A stretch of DNA of 64,000 nt from Volutella citrinella. Its lineage: Eukaryota; Ascomycota; Sordariomycetes; Hypocreales; Nectriaceae. Shown one piece after another: positions 22,513 through 33,484 of the stretch (within the stretch, counting starts at the first letter, position 1; the number at the start of each line of letters is the position of its first letter). The notes below the pieces were generated by a model that saw only the letters and a list, made by a program, of their open reading frames with translations, did no database searches and had not been told where the DNA came from. The DNA lies in NCBI GenBank assembly GCA_034401135.1, contig JAWZSP010000003.1, positions 1,364,001 through 1,428,000 of the forward strand, given 5' to 3'. The translations under genes were made by a program, and so were the position numbers.

Positions 22513-23510
22513 GGCGGACGGCGATGGAGGGGAGGGGAGGAAATTCTCAGACGCCTTCACGGCGGATCATGATCTCAAGCGCTAGGCTTGTGGCTGTGCC
22601 TCTTTGTAGCGGTGATGCCTTTGTCGTGCAGACCAGTGATTGCGGCTTGAAGAAGGAGAGTTGAGCGGATTTAGATGCCGTCATGGCGGCTCGCGGTATT
22701 TCTCAGAGGTCCGACACGGGGAGGGCCCCAGCCCAGCCCAGCACCAAGCTCTGCAAAAAATTGGGTGGAGCTCCTGCTCGATCGCCGGGCTGCCGTGGCG
22801 CACCCTCGCTCGGAGCTAAGGCAGCCGGCACCTCGTCGTGCTGTAGGCCTGTAGCAGTATTGTGCTGCGCTGCCGTCGTTACTGTTAGTGCTGCGCTGGT
22901 TTACAGCCTCTGCTGTACCAACCCCCCCACTACTAAGCGATGAACAACATGAACGGATGGGCACATCCGACAGGCCGAACGACCTCGGACTCTGCCAAAT
23001 GCGGACGGATTGTTGCCATCCACATCGCCAGCGCCGAAGCTTTACGGAGCATTGGCTCACACATGGGAGTTGATAAAATGGTATCATAGGTGAACGCTTG
23101 TGGGTTTTTGGTTGTGCGATAGATGACGACAGTAATGGTTTCTTTCAACCTGAGCTGGTGATACATTGCTTGCCCCTCCCTACCTTGCCTTAGTACCCAG
23201 TACTACTAGTAGGAGCACAGCACCTTCTAACTTCAAAGTAGAACTTTGACATAATCCTGATCCTGCTACTACTTAGTAGTGCTGAATTGCGTGCGTCATA
23301 GGCCGATGCCTCCTTGGGCACCGCCGTCTCTTTTCCCGTTGTGCGCCTCAAGGCGACGATTGCGACCCCAGCCCTCGCCTTTGGAAAATACGCGCGTACC
23401 AAATACACACAAACAAATACAAACTAATACACAAGATACGCCGGGTACATGGAGCCCATGCTGTCGTGACCCAACGGTGCAGCAGCTGCAAACGTCCTAT
23501 CATTCCCACG
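22513..23510. other. Intergenic region upstream of MDL1
   Basis: One kilobase between the MDL1 start and the stop of the RTT103-like gene. It must carry the MDL1 promoter. It contains the hairpin-forming element at 23201-23282 and no defensible gene. Confidence 0.5.
23201..23282. repeat. Nested imperfect inverted repeat
   Basis: A left arm beginning TACTACTAGTAGGAGCA (23201) is roughly complementary to a right arm around TGCTACTACTTAGTAGTG (about 23264-23281). Inside lies a perfect small hairpin, CAAAGT-AGA-ACTTTG, at 23235-23249. A related CTAGTAGTAG tract sits at about 19041, on the far side of MDL1. It may be a short inverted-repeat element or simple low-complexity DNA. Confidence 0.45.
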
Positions 23511-24821
23511 CTATTTGAGCATTTCCGCGACCTCAGCATCGATGCCGTCATCAGCGCCAAGGTCGGGAAAATCATTTGCGTCGTCAACACGACGGCGTTT
23601 ATTCGAGCCATTAGTCGATACTGGAAGCGATTGATAGGAGGGCGCCTCGCCGGACGGAGCGCTTCCGGGCAGAGGATCATGCACTACCGCTGGCGGTGTT
23701 GAGGGTTCCGATAGAGCTTCCATGGGCGGGGGTGTGAGTGCCTCCATTTCCGGCCGACTAGGCTCTGGAGCCGTACCGGGAGAGCCGCCGGCCTGGCCTG
23801 GACCGTCGCCTTCCGCTGGATCAAGAGCACGCATGATAGCGACCTCCACCTCGTTCTTCTTTTCCTCGATTTCCTTCTTGCGTCCCGTCAACTGCGCGGC
23901 ACTTGACCTATCTTGCTCCAGCGCCGCCCTATTCGTGTCGAGTAGCTTTTCGAGTCCAGTGATCAACGTCTCTCGTGCTTTCACACACTCTGCCACTGCA
24001 CTCTCCGCGTTCGCCAAGGTCTTGAGGAGGCCATTGAGTCGGGCTGCATACACCGGCGCTGACGGTACCGGGGTGGACGCATCCGTTTGCTTCTCGTATT
24101 CCTGATTGGCGGACGTAATCGTGGATTTCAGTGGGATGCTCAATTTCGCAATGCTCTGATGAGCAGACACGAGGGGAGCAAAATCGGCCGGAATGGGGGC
24201 TGCGCCTCCAAAAGGGGATCCTGTGAAGCCGGGCTTCGCGTTGCCGCGCGCTTTATCGAGTTCTGGAATTGGTGTTAGAAAATGACAGGGCCTGGAAACA
24301 TGAGTGACCAAGCACCAACCTTCAATTCGAGAGTCGATGGCCGCTTGGATAGGAGCTTCAAAAATAGATCTGTCCTTCCATACATCCACAACACGCTTCA
24401 ATTTGGCCTGGATCTCCGCCGGAGCTCCCTTATATGCGATAGAGATAGCCTCAGCTATGGCAGGTGAAAAAGCGATGATGAAGTCCTCCTTATGGCGGAT
24501 CTTGGATTGCTGAGCGACCTCTGGTTGATATGTTAGAATCTTCCGACGAACGAAGGAGTAGGGGGCACCCGCCGTTAGCGAGGTATACGAGGCTCAATCG
24601 TCTTGTGCTGGACGAGTCCTTTAGGCGTTGAACCCAAAGCTGCACCGTGCGATCGGCATGCCGTCTTGTGCATGTCAGTTGATCATGACCAAAGACAGCT
24701 GGAGTTAGACAAAGAGAACATACCTGTGGAACATAATCCATTGAGCAGCAGTAGCGATGCTGTCGTGGCTCTCGTTGAGCGCCGACAAGCGGGCGAGCAC
24801 CGAATCGTCGTTGTAAGCCAT
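23511..24821 (-). CDS. RTT103-like CTD-interaction (CID) domain protein
   Basis: Four exons: 24821-24724, 24664-24573, 24520-24320 and 24262-23511, giving 380 aa. The start is MAYNDDSVLARLSALNESHD. The N-terminal ~135 residues are a CID domain, with AAQWIMFHRRHADRTVQLW and SLVYLANEVAQQSKIRHK visible across exon joins. Intron 2 must be excised with a GC donor (exon ends ..GCTAACG, intron starts GCGGGT); no GT donor keeps the frame and the conserved YLANEVAQQ. Intron 3 starts GTTGGT. The middle is helical and probably coiled coil. The tail is Pro/Glu-rich with an NKRRRVDDAND nuclear-localisation-like segment. The family binds Ser2-phosphorylated RNA polymerase II CTD and couples to Rat1 and transcription termination. 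It shares a 635-bp divergent promoter with clathrin light chain. Confidence 0.9.
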
Positions 24822-25456
24822 GATCGGCTATGCTTTGATGTGTAGTTGTTGGTATGGGGAAAAGAGCTCTTGTTAGGGTCGCGTCGTATGGAGGTCTGCC
24901 TAGATGTCGGAGCGACACTGGAAATGCAAACTATAGGGCGTTGGAAGCGCCGATGCTATACCAAGCTGGCGTGTTCGGCATGGGATTGCGGGAAGATGTG
25001 AGTGGTGTTGTTCGCAATATCTGGTGAATGTGCAAGCTCAAAACGGATGAAGCTGCAGTTTAATTTCCCGAAAACGTGTGGATTTCAGATATGGGATGGC
25101 GCATGCGCTGCAATCGGGAGAAGTGATGCCAGGAAGGTCGAGTGAGGTTCAGGAGCAGGAGCTTGTGCAAAGCTTCGGAGTAAACATCTTGTTAGCGCAA
25201 GAGAGTGTGTATATGCATAGTTCGATGCCTATATAACGATTTATTCAATATTGTGGACCCGCTTGCCTGCCTGAACTGGCTGGAAGCGCTTCACCGCCCG
25301 GCAGAATCCACCTCATCAGCAACACCCAGCAACGTCCTGGAATAGGAGCACCATTCTCCATCGACGTCACAAGCCCCCACGCCACAGACCTGCACCATCT
25401 CTTGTAATTTCGAACTTGAAGACCGGCCGGATCGACATATATTTGCGCAATCAAAA
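24822..25456. promoter_or_regulatory. Divergent promoter, RTT103-like / clathrin light chain
   Basis: A 635-bp interval between two divergent start codons. A TATATAA at 25230-25236 lies 221 bp before the clathrin light chain ATG. No other consensus site stands out. Confidence 0.4.
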
Positions 25457-26288
25457 ATGGCTGACCGATTCCCATCCCTCGAGGACTTTGACTCTGGTGG
25501 TAGGTGGTGATGCCAGGTATCTCTGAACCTAGCTAACACGGTGGCACCCAGCGCAAACCGAGTTGAAGACTGCGGCTGCCGAGCCATCTACGGACGACTT
25601 CCTTGCGCGTGAAAAGGCTGCGCTTGGCGACGATGCGATCCAGTTCGAGACTGGTGATGATGCGGCCGCGTTTGCTGAACCGACCGGTGACCTGCTGGGC
25701 CAGGGTGGCAACGAGTCAACCTTCGAATCCCAATTCCCCGACCTGACTTCTCCTCAAGCTGTACGTCTTGCCAATATTCTACCGCAACTGTAAACGCTTG
25801 AGCAGCGCATACTGAACAGAACGATGCAGGGAACCGGAATCACGCCTGGTGCCACCTCTGTGACTGGCCCATCTGTCAACTACAACTCCGGCTACCAATC
25901 ATTTGCCGCCGATGAGGAGGAGCCTGAAGTTATCAAGGAGTGGCGCGAGCGCCGAGATGCGCAAATCGCCAAGCGATCCGAGCAATTTGCCGCCCAACGT
26001 GAGGAGACCATCAAGGAAGCTCAACAAAACATCGATGATTTCTACGAGAACTACAACACCAAGAAGGAGAAGGGTATCGCCCAGACACGCAAGGAAGCTG
26101 AGGAATTCTTGGCCAACAGAGAAGACACTGTGTCGGGAGGTACTAGCTGGGACCGTATTGCCAAGCTGGTTGATGTCAGTGGAAAGGGTACTAAAGGCGG
26201 GGCAGCCGGCTCCGGCAAGGAGCGTTTCCGGGAGCTGCTTGTCAGCTTGCGCAAGGACGAGAAGGCTCCTGGAGCTACGGGATACTAG
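25457..26288 (+). CDS. Clathrin light chain
   Basis: Three exons (25457-25499, 25552-25760, 25830-26288) encode 236 aa. The start MADRFPSLEDFDSG is the usual fungal clathrin light chain N-terminus, followed by an acidic, disordered segment and FESQFPDL. The centre (about residues 115-175, VIKEWRERRDAQIAKRSEQF onwards) is the long charged helix that binds clathrin heavy-chain hubs. The C-terminal part has the GGTSWDRIAKLVD and KERFRELLVSLRKD motifs. It regulates clathrin coat assembly on trans-Golgi and endosomal vesicles. The introns are 52 and 69 nt, with GTAGGT and GTACGT donors. It converges on COX7 across about 320 bp. Confidence 0.96.
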
Positions 26289-26606
26289 GCGTCAGTTGCA
26301 GTCTCGCATACCCGATTATTGCAGCTCTTCGACAGCTTTGACGATGCACGGAGGCCAGGCACATTGATGGCGCCTACCGTTTTTTCTATCATTTTCGTGT
26401 TGTATTCTAGAGTTTTAGGAGTCCAAGGGTCATAATGGCAATCACACGTAAATAGATGAAACAATACTATTTCACAAATCACGCCAGAAAGCAATTCCGA
26501 TTTGATAAAGGAAAGGTTCGATTGCTATCGTCTATTCACACGCCCCATATCGAGGGTTTGCTGTTCTGTGCTCTCGCGAGTTATTTGACAAGAGGACCGG
26601 GATGGT
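26289..26606. other. Convergent 3' region (clathrin light chain/COX7)
   Basis: A 318-bp AT-richer interval between two converging stop codons, holding both 3' ends. Nothing else is recognised. Confidence 0.5.
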
Positions 26607-27057
26607 TTAGAACCAGGTGTTGTAGCCGAGGACCTTGCGGCCGGCGGTGTACAGGCCAGCTGCGCAATTGGTTAGCGAAATAGCCCAATTGATTGTTTCT
26701 TCAATATATCTCACCTCCGAAGCCACCCCAGAGGAGAACGAGGTAGGGAGTCAGCAGCATGCGGCTGCGAGGGTTCTGTGCGATCGGTCAGCGAATGCAC
26801 GCGAGGCGCAGGCCATTGGGCCGTGGCAGTGGTGATGGGGTCGTACAATCCTCCACAGACGAGTGTGAGCCTTGTAGGCCTGCTGGTAGAAGCGCTGGTG
26901 CTCAGGCACCTTGTTCTTGGCGTCGATGATACTGTCGAGTTGTCAGCGACAGGTCTCGTACGATCGTGTTTCCGGCGCCATTCGGGGCAATTGGCATCTC
27001 GGGAGCTGGCAGTGGCCTATTTCAAGGGCGCTTGTATATCAATTCAACATACCCCAT
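26607..27057 (-). CDS. Cytochrome c oxidase subunit VIIa (COX7-like)
   Basis: A small gene of 67 aa in four exons: 27057-27053, 26931-26847, 26775-26715 and 26659-26607. Exon 1 carries only ATGGG before a GTATGT donor. The product begins MGIIDAKNKVPEHQRFYQQ, continues through a RLWRINPRSR block and a single hydrophobic helix (MLLTPYLVLLWGGFG), and ends in KVLGYNTWF. The basic (K)xxxLWxxxPRSxxxxxPY pattern followed by one membrane helix matches yeast Cox7, a structural subunit of complex IV in the inner mitochondrial membrane. The splice solution keeps frame at all joins and gives a compact protein. It is divergent from the mitochondrial PPR-like gene. Another small respiratory-chain subunit remains possible. 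Confidence 0.75.
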
Positions 27058-27169
27058 TTTTTCGGATGTGTGAAGGGTCGATAGCGAGTTCGATGAAGAC
27101 GGCGGATGTGGTGGTCGGTGGTGAGCAGAGGATGTTGAAGTTCGGCAAGAGAAATGAGGCCATAACCTG

Positions 27170-27174
27170 ATTGG
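27170..27174 (-). promoter_or_regulatory. CCAAT box
   Basis: CCAAT on the minus strand, about 113 bp upstream of COX7. The HAP/CBC complex binds this pentamer at respiratory genes in fungi. The match is short, so the functional claim is weak. Confidence 0.35.
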
Positions 27175-27189
27175 GGCCGGGGGGCAGCA

Positions 27190-27196
27190 TGACTCA
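27190..27196. promoter_or_regulatory. TGACTCA palindrome (Gcn4/CPC1/AP-1-type site)
   Basis: A perfect bZIP consensus heptamer inside the divergent promoter. In fungi this is the target of the general amino-acid control activator (Gcn4/CPC1) and related bZIP factors. It is a single site, so this is only suggestive. Confidence 0.4.
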
Positions 27197-27433
27197 GCAA
27201 AGCTGCTGACCTTCTCGTTGGTTACCTGGCACGTGCCGCCGCGACCCTGGCAGGCCTGGCCGGCGGACTGTTCCGTTCCCCTGCGCGAATGGACGGACCT
27301 GCCAGCAACTTTCCTGGGCCGAATTCGGGAAATTCCTCTTACAGGCGCGCGGCATCCTTGGTATCAACGCTGGCTTCTGTTGAAGTCTATAGCAACCAAT
27401 GCGCGGATGCACCTCGTTCGGAGCTTGCACTAG

Positions 27434-29950
27434 ATGCAGCCGTCCCTAAGACGTATTGGATGCCTTTCTGGTACCTCTGCTTCTAGGAGATGTTGCATCT
27501 CTTCCGCAGAGGCCGTAACGCAGAATCGACCATTTTTTCGACCTCATACTGCCCTGGCGACTCCATCTTTGCCTCGAAGCAGCCGCGCAAATTATTTTGC
27601 ACCGTACACGATCGTTACGAACCAGGCGCCTCGAAGATCACAGCACTTCGCTGCTCCGAAGACGTCGACCTGGTCACTACCGCCCGCTGCGAGTGAAGAT
27701 GGAGGCCCAGGGCAGGTCGGAGGCGGTCTTCACACGACCAACACCGGGACAACTTCTACAAACTCAGACACATCGGCGAATGTGATTGATCCCTCGCCTC
27801 AACCCGATCCTCGACTCGAGAGTATCACTGCCTTCAAAAAATCCGTCCTAGATGCACGTCGAAAACAGGGCCCTCGCGGAGTATGGCAATGTTTCCTCGA
27901 ACTGCTAGAGGCAGATCAGCTACGGTTATTGTCAACACACCATGCAGAGATCGCACGAAGCGCGATATTGGATGCGGCCCTCACCAACCCTCAGTGGATG
28001 GCCGAGCTTTTCACCGTTGCGCAACGGCTCCAAGTTGAATATCGATATGACTGGCCAGAGCTCTACTCAAGGGTCCTCCGCTTCCATTTAACGAACGAAG
28101 ATTATGGTTCAGCCTTTCGGTGGCATCTTCTGCTGCATACGAATTTCCAACCTGCCGCTGGGACCTTTGGCACCTTTCTCTCGACGTTGGCGATTGATCC
28201 GAATCCCGAACTTCAAGGATTTTTGATGTCCTTGTACACCTTTTATCCGAGCTTCAAACTTTACGATACTTTGATCCCAACGCTTTACGAATCGGGAAAC
28301 TCGATTACAGCTCGGAGTTGGAGGAAGATCATGATTCAGCAAGGCGATTTCCCCGTGAGCGTGAAATCAAGGCCTTTCTTGAAATTCCTCAAACGATATT
28401 ATCCGACAGTGCGCCTAGCGGAAAAGGAATCGGAAGTTGCAAATCTCGATGATAGCGAGATTACTCAGGAAGAAGAACAAAAGAAACAACAGTCAGAGGA
28501 GCCTCCTCCGAAGGATCCCCATGTTCTCGACGCCAGGAGCAGATACAGCGACTCATTCATTGCCCGATGGTTCGCAAGCTCTTGGACTCCTACGGAGCTC
28601 ACTCTCAATTTTTTGCAGAAACTTGGTTTGCGCACGATTGGGCCTCGGTCACTTCAAGCTCTTGCTTTGAGGGAAGGGAATGCTGCAAATGTCGCTTCAG
28701 CTATAACACAACTTAGGGAACGTGGCTTGTCCATAGCGCCCATGGCCTATTGCAAAGCCATTGTTATCTTCGCGAACGAATTCAATGAAGAACTACTCGC
28801 CAGCCTACTGCACTCGGACGTCCATCCAGATGAGTTTGAGGACTCCAAAACCCGTCTTATGCTGCTAGCAGCAGCCATTAGGCGGCAGGATGACGTGCAA
28901 CAACGCTTGATTGAAGCAATGGACCAAATAGCCTCTCGGCGACCACCCAAATCCATACGCATTTCCAAGCCCGACAGGCCAACTTTCGAGATGCGGATCA
29001 ACAGAATCCTCAACAGGGTTTTGCGAAGGCGAAATCATGCGAAGATTGGACTGGTCATCGACTACATGAACTCCCAAAACGCTGGCATATCGCAGGCTAA
29101 TGCCAGCTTGATCATGAAAATAGCGTTCCGGAGGTTTCTCCTATCAGCACTGGGCATAAAACAGAACCTGCATGGTCATCAAAGAGATCTATTGCTGGAA
29201 AAGGCCATCTATCTGACTCGAAAGCTCGCCTGCCATAATGTGGCTATCCGAATCGACTATTGGTCAAGGCTTCTTCGTGGCTTAGGCCGTCTCGGCCGAT
29301 TCGACGAACTAGAGGTTCTCTGTTCCGAGATTGTGAAATACTATCGTCCTAAAATCGGTGGCTTGATCCCTATACACCAAAAGGATCTACCCTCGGGCTC
29401 AAACATACGCTTGTTCGAGATTGGTGCTGGAAGCGATCCTGCCACGCTGTACATACCAGCCGACCTGCCTTTCAGTCATAGGGATCATCCTATTCAAAAA
29501 CTGTTCAGCCCAGCACTGCAGCGCGCATTTGTTCGATGGGGCTTTGATGAAACACTGAAGCATTACCCGAAAATGCCGGCTTTGCTGGCAGTGAAACAAG
29601 CCAGCGCTGCGGACTTTGATCTTGCAGCTGGAATTCGTATCCTCAGCACCGTTCGGGATTCTGGCGTTCTGATCGATACTCAAGTGGTTCACAGCGCTAT
29701 TATTTCACGGGTAGTCATTGGCGACATGCCGGGACGAAAGAGGTCGTCGTCGAGAGACACCACTGAGTTCTCGGCACGCAAGATCAAGAAACTGGTCGAC
29801 GAGGCCTGGGGGTATGAATTTCTCCCAAGCCCAGACATTCTCGCCAAGGAGATAGAAGACAAGAAGCCCCAAATATGGGCAAGGCGCGTCCCGAGCAGGA
29901 TGAAGCGTGATTACATATGGCGTGCACAAGATACCCCGAGATCTGTATGA
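27434..29950 (+). CDS. Large mitochondrial helical-repeat (PPR-like) protein
   Basis: Single exon, 838 aa, starting at the ATG at 27434. The first ~75 residues are rich in Arg, Ser and Ala with few acidic residues (MQPSLRRIGCLSGTSASRRC), a good mitochondrial presequence. The remainder is a long series of amphipathic helix pairs (for example GPRSLQALALREGNAANVAS and RIDYWSRLLRGLGRLGRFDE) typical of fungal pentatricopeptide proteins, which are too degenerate for confident repeat boundaries by eye. Such proteins bind mitochondrial transcripts for stability or translation; Neurospora CYA-5, needed for COX1 expression, is one example of similar size. I do not claim orthology. Its divergent partner is COX7. 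Confidence 0.62.
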   Translation: MQPSLRRIGCLSGTSASRRCCISSAEAVTQNRPFFRPHTALATPSLPRSSRANYFAPYTIVTNQAPRRSQHFAAPKTSTWSLPPAASEDGGPGQVGGGLHTTNTGTTSTNSDTSANVIDPSPQPDPRLESITAFKKSVLDARRKQGPRGVWQCFLELLEADQLRLLSTHHAEIARSAILDAALTNPQWMAELFTVAQRLQVEYRYDWPELYSRVLRFHLTNEDYGSAFRWHLLLHTNFQPAAGTFGTFLSTLAIDPNPELQGFLMSLYTFYPSFKLYDTLIPTLYESGNSITARSWRKIMIQQGDFPVSVKSRPFLKFLKRYYPTVRLAEKESEVANLDDSEITQEEEQKKQQSEEPPPKDPHVLDARSRYSDSFIARWFASSWTPTELTLNFLQKLGLRTIGPRSLQALALREGNAANVASAITQLRERGLSIAPMAYCKAIVIFANEFNEELLASLLHSDVHPDEFEDSKTRLMLLAAAIRRQDDVQQRLIEAMDQIASRRPPKSIRISKPDRPTFEMRINRILNRVLRRRNHAKIGLVIDYMNSQNAGISQANASLIMKIAFRRFLLSALGIKQNLHGHQRDLLLEKAIYLTRKLACHNVAIRIDYWSRLLRGLGRLGRFDELEVLCSEIVKYYRPKIGGLIPIHQKDLPSGSNIRLFEIGAGSDPATLYIPADLPFSHRDHPIQKLFSPALQRAFVRWGFDETLKHYPKMPALLAVKQASAADFDLAAGIRILSTVRDSGVLIDTQVVHSAIISRVVIGDMPGRKRSSSRDTTEFSARKIKKLVDEAWGYEFLPSPDILAKEIEDKKPQIWARRVPSRMKRDYIWRAQDTPRSV

Positions 29951-30213
29951 TAATGTTGAAAGATACTCAATTTGCACAAAAAATGAAGAACACCCAAGAC
30001 TCCAAACCACTAAGAAACGTCCATCGTGAAGCGCTCTACATAGTACTGGTACATGCACATAGGAACCCCCTCCAGAAATGTCAAAGGTATGAATTCCCCG
30101 ACCTGGTTCGCTTGGCACACTGGCAAGCTCGCAAATCTGGGCTTGAAACTGTGGAGAGCAGGAATCCAAGACAAACGCTGTCTATCAACGGGGGATCAGG
30201 CTGACCGTTTTCG

Positions 30214-31391
30214 TCATTCGTTGTGCCTTTTGGGTTTAATGAATATCAATATAATCATGCCGACGATAATGAGGAGCAAGAGGAGGATGATCTTCCGCTT
30301 TGTTGTCTTCCTCTGATACCCGGATGCAACGTTGAGCTCCTTGTCCGCTGCTTTGACATCCGTATGCATGCGCTCCACGTTGTAGTCAATGCGGTCAAGC
30401 ATGGTTCCTTGATCGATGACCATGGTCTGAAGATCCCGGAACAAGTCAGACAGCTCGATGATGCCTTGGGCTATGTCCTCGATCTCGCGTTCTCGCTGTG
30501 CAATGGCTGCGTCGTTGGAATGGAGCAGCTTTTGTTGAGTAGCTGCCTGCAGCGTGGACTGGGAAAACGAACGATCGGCATCGGATTCTTGGAGGGACGG
30601 GTCCAGGTAAGATCCTGGCTGCGGCGTGCTTGAGCGTTCGGCACCGGGCGGCGTGGCGAGGCCACTCATGCCTCTGAGCTCTGTAATGCGATGGTTAGAC
30701 TCGACGATCCTGACGCAGGGATTTGCTTGATGACGACGTACTCTTTAGATAAGCGCTTTGCTTCTTTCTAAAGCTTGCGCTCGAGTCCTGGACCCGTGAG
30801 GCCAACGATATTTGTATGTTTTTCGCCATGGTCTCCTCAGCACGACTGAGATTACCGGATTGCCTGGATTCGCGGACCATTTGCTCGATGCGCTGAATAC
30901 ATCGATGGCATTCATGGAATCCTTTGGTAATATCTTGGGTGAGCTTCTCGATCTGTGCCTCCTCGGCCTTCTTGGCGTCCTCGTCGTTGAAGCCAGGAAG
31001 CACATGCTTCTGGTGGAGTTTCTCGAGACTCTGGCTCTTGGTCGCAATGGTTGCCAGGAGGTCAGTGATCTCGTCCGACACATCCGCCCACCGGGGCGGA
31101 AGGAGATCCATCTCAATTACGGCGTCGCCATCGTCCTCGAATGCGCCAGCCGACAGTAAGCCGCGGCGATCTTCGTGCGCATAGTTGCTACTTGAGTAGG
31201 CATCGGACAAGCCGCCGGCCGCCGATGCCCCGGAACCAAAGGGTCTGCGCGGCGTGGGATGGTGCGCGTACGACTGCCGGTAGGAAATGTACCTAGGGAT
31301 GGACCAGAGATTAGCCACGAGGCCCGCGATGGGAGATTGGAGCTGCCGAGGCGGGAGGAAGTAAGTACAGGTTAGTGCGGTCTCGCCACAT
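30214..31391 (-). CDS. tlg2: t-SNARE TLG2 / syntaxin-16
   Basis: Three exons (31391-31369, 31292-30742, 30680-30214) give 346 aa. The first eight codons (MWRDRTNL) join across a 76-nt intron to YISYRQSYAHHP, the hallmark N-terminus that binds the SM protein Vps45. An open frame starting further upstream (31447) merely reads through that intron. The Habc region covers about residues 75-185. The SNARE motif carries its zero-layer Gln at 282 (DQGTMLDRIDYNVE), followed by a single C-terminal membrane anchor at about 321-339 and a short basic tail. It mediates fusion at the TGN and endosomes. It is divergent from calmodulin. Confidence 0.95.
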
Positions 31392-32406
31392 GGCGGACGC
31401 CGACGAGTATCGTTGCGACCTTCAGGGTGATAGATGGAGCTGTTCAAGGCGAAGCAATGGGGGCAGCGGGAAGAGCGTCATGAGACGGGCGTGGTCATGT
31501 AGCAGCGAGTGAACGCATGGGATGGGCTTCGATCGTGGTCGAGGTAACGACGGGAGTCAATGAAGCTAGCTGGCTCGCTGGAGGAGCTCGCATTACGACA
31601 CCTCGAGTAAACTATTGCCGCCTTAGGACTAGCCGTGAAAGGCAATAGTACTTGGACAGGTAAGCAGGAAATTATTGGCAGACTGAAATGCAGGAGGCAG
31701 CCGTACAGTGCCAAGAGTGTTAACTCTCTCTGCTGAGTGCTGCTGAAGAGGGGTCCGTCCGTAGGACCTCCAACACGGTACCATATCTGTAGCAGCCCGC
31801 AGATCCTACGACTCCAGAGGGGATTTGGAGATGGACTCAATCAACCTGCGACATGTGACTTCTCTAGATTATCAGACACTGCCTCGTGAATTCTATCCCA
31901 TTTGATTACGAATCCTGTGCACAACAGTATAGACCAGAATGGGGGAAAGGGAGGCTGGGGAAGGAGTAGAAGCAAGTCCTGGACAGCCTGGCATTTTACT
32001 AGCAATTATTATGCCTGTGCCTAGACCTGGGCTATTGCGGCTTGGAGCCCAGTCGACCAGGAGAGGCTGGGTGACAGTTGCTTGATTTTAGTCTGTAGAT
32101 GGGCCTGTGACATCTTTATCGCCGTGCTTTTCAAATTTTAGGGCGACAGCGCCACTTGTCTGCCTGAGGTAGCCTACCCCTCCCCTGAACGGCCCTCCTG
32201 AGTCCAGAATCCTGCCCCGCTGCTGTCCCACTCTCCACGCCCTGAGCTCCAACTTGCCAGGAGGTGCCGACTTGTTGGCCAAGAACCCCGCGACTGTCCC
32301 AACTTGCCCAAGTCATCATCCACCTTCCAGGTCCGTCTGCGATCGAGCCTCACCTCCACTCCCGCCTCTATCCTAACATCGCAACCTCTACCTCCTATCC
32401 CACAAT
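31392..32406. promoter_or_regulatory. Divergent promoter region, TLG2 / calmodulin
   Basis: About 1 kb between divergent start codons. The last ~250 bp before calmodulin is strongly pyrimidine-rich on + (CCTCCACTCCCGCCTCTATC and similar), typical of highly expressed filamentous-fungal leaders. No other element is clear. Confidence 0.45.

Positions 32407-33484
<1,078 letters not shown>

Larger units (their letters stand above)
27058..27433. promoter_or_regulatory. Bidirectional promoter of COX7 and PPR-like gene
   Basis: A 376-bp gap between divergent start codons of two predicted mitochondrial proteins. It holds ATTGG at 27170-27174 (a CCAAT box for COX7, about 113 bp from its ATG), CCAAT at 27396-27400 (34 bp before the PPR-like ATG) and a palindromic TGACTCA at 27190-27196. 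Shared HAP-complex and Gcn4/CPC1-type control is an inference. Confidence 0.5.

Noticed and set aside
30695..31447. Longer TLG2 N-terminus starting at 31447 (MNSSIYHPEG)
   Set aside because: It reads through the first intron. The spliced start MWRDRTNL-YISYRQ is the conserved one.
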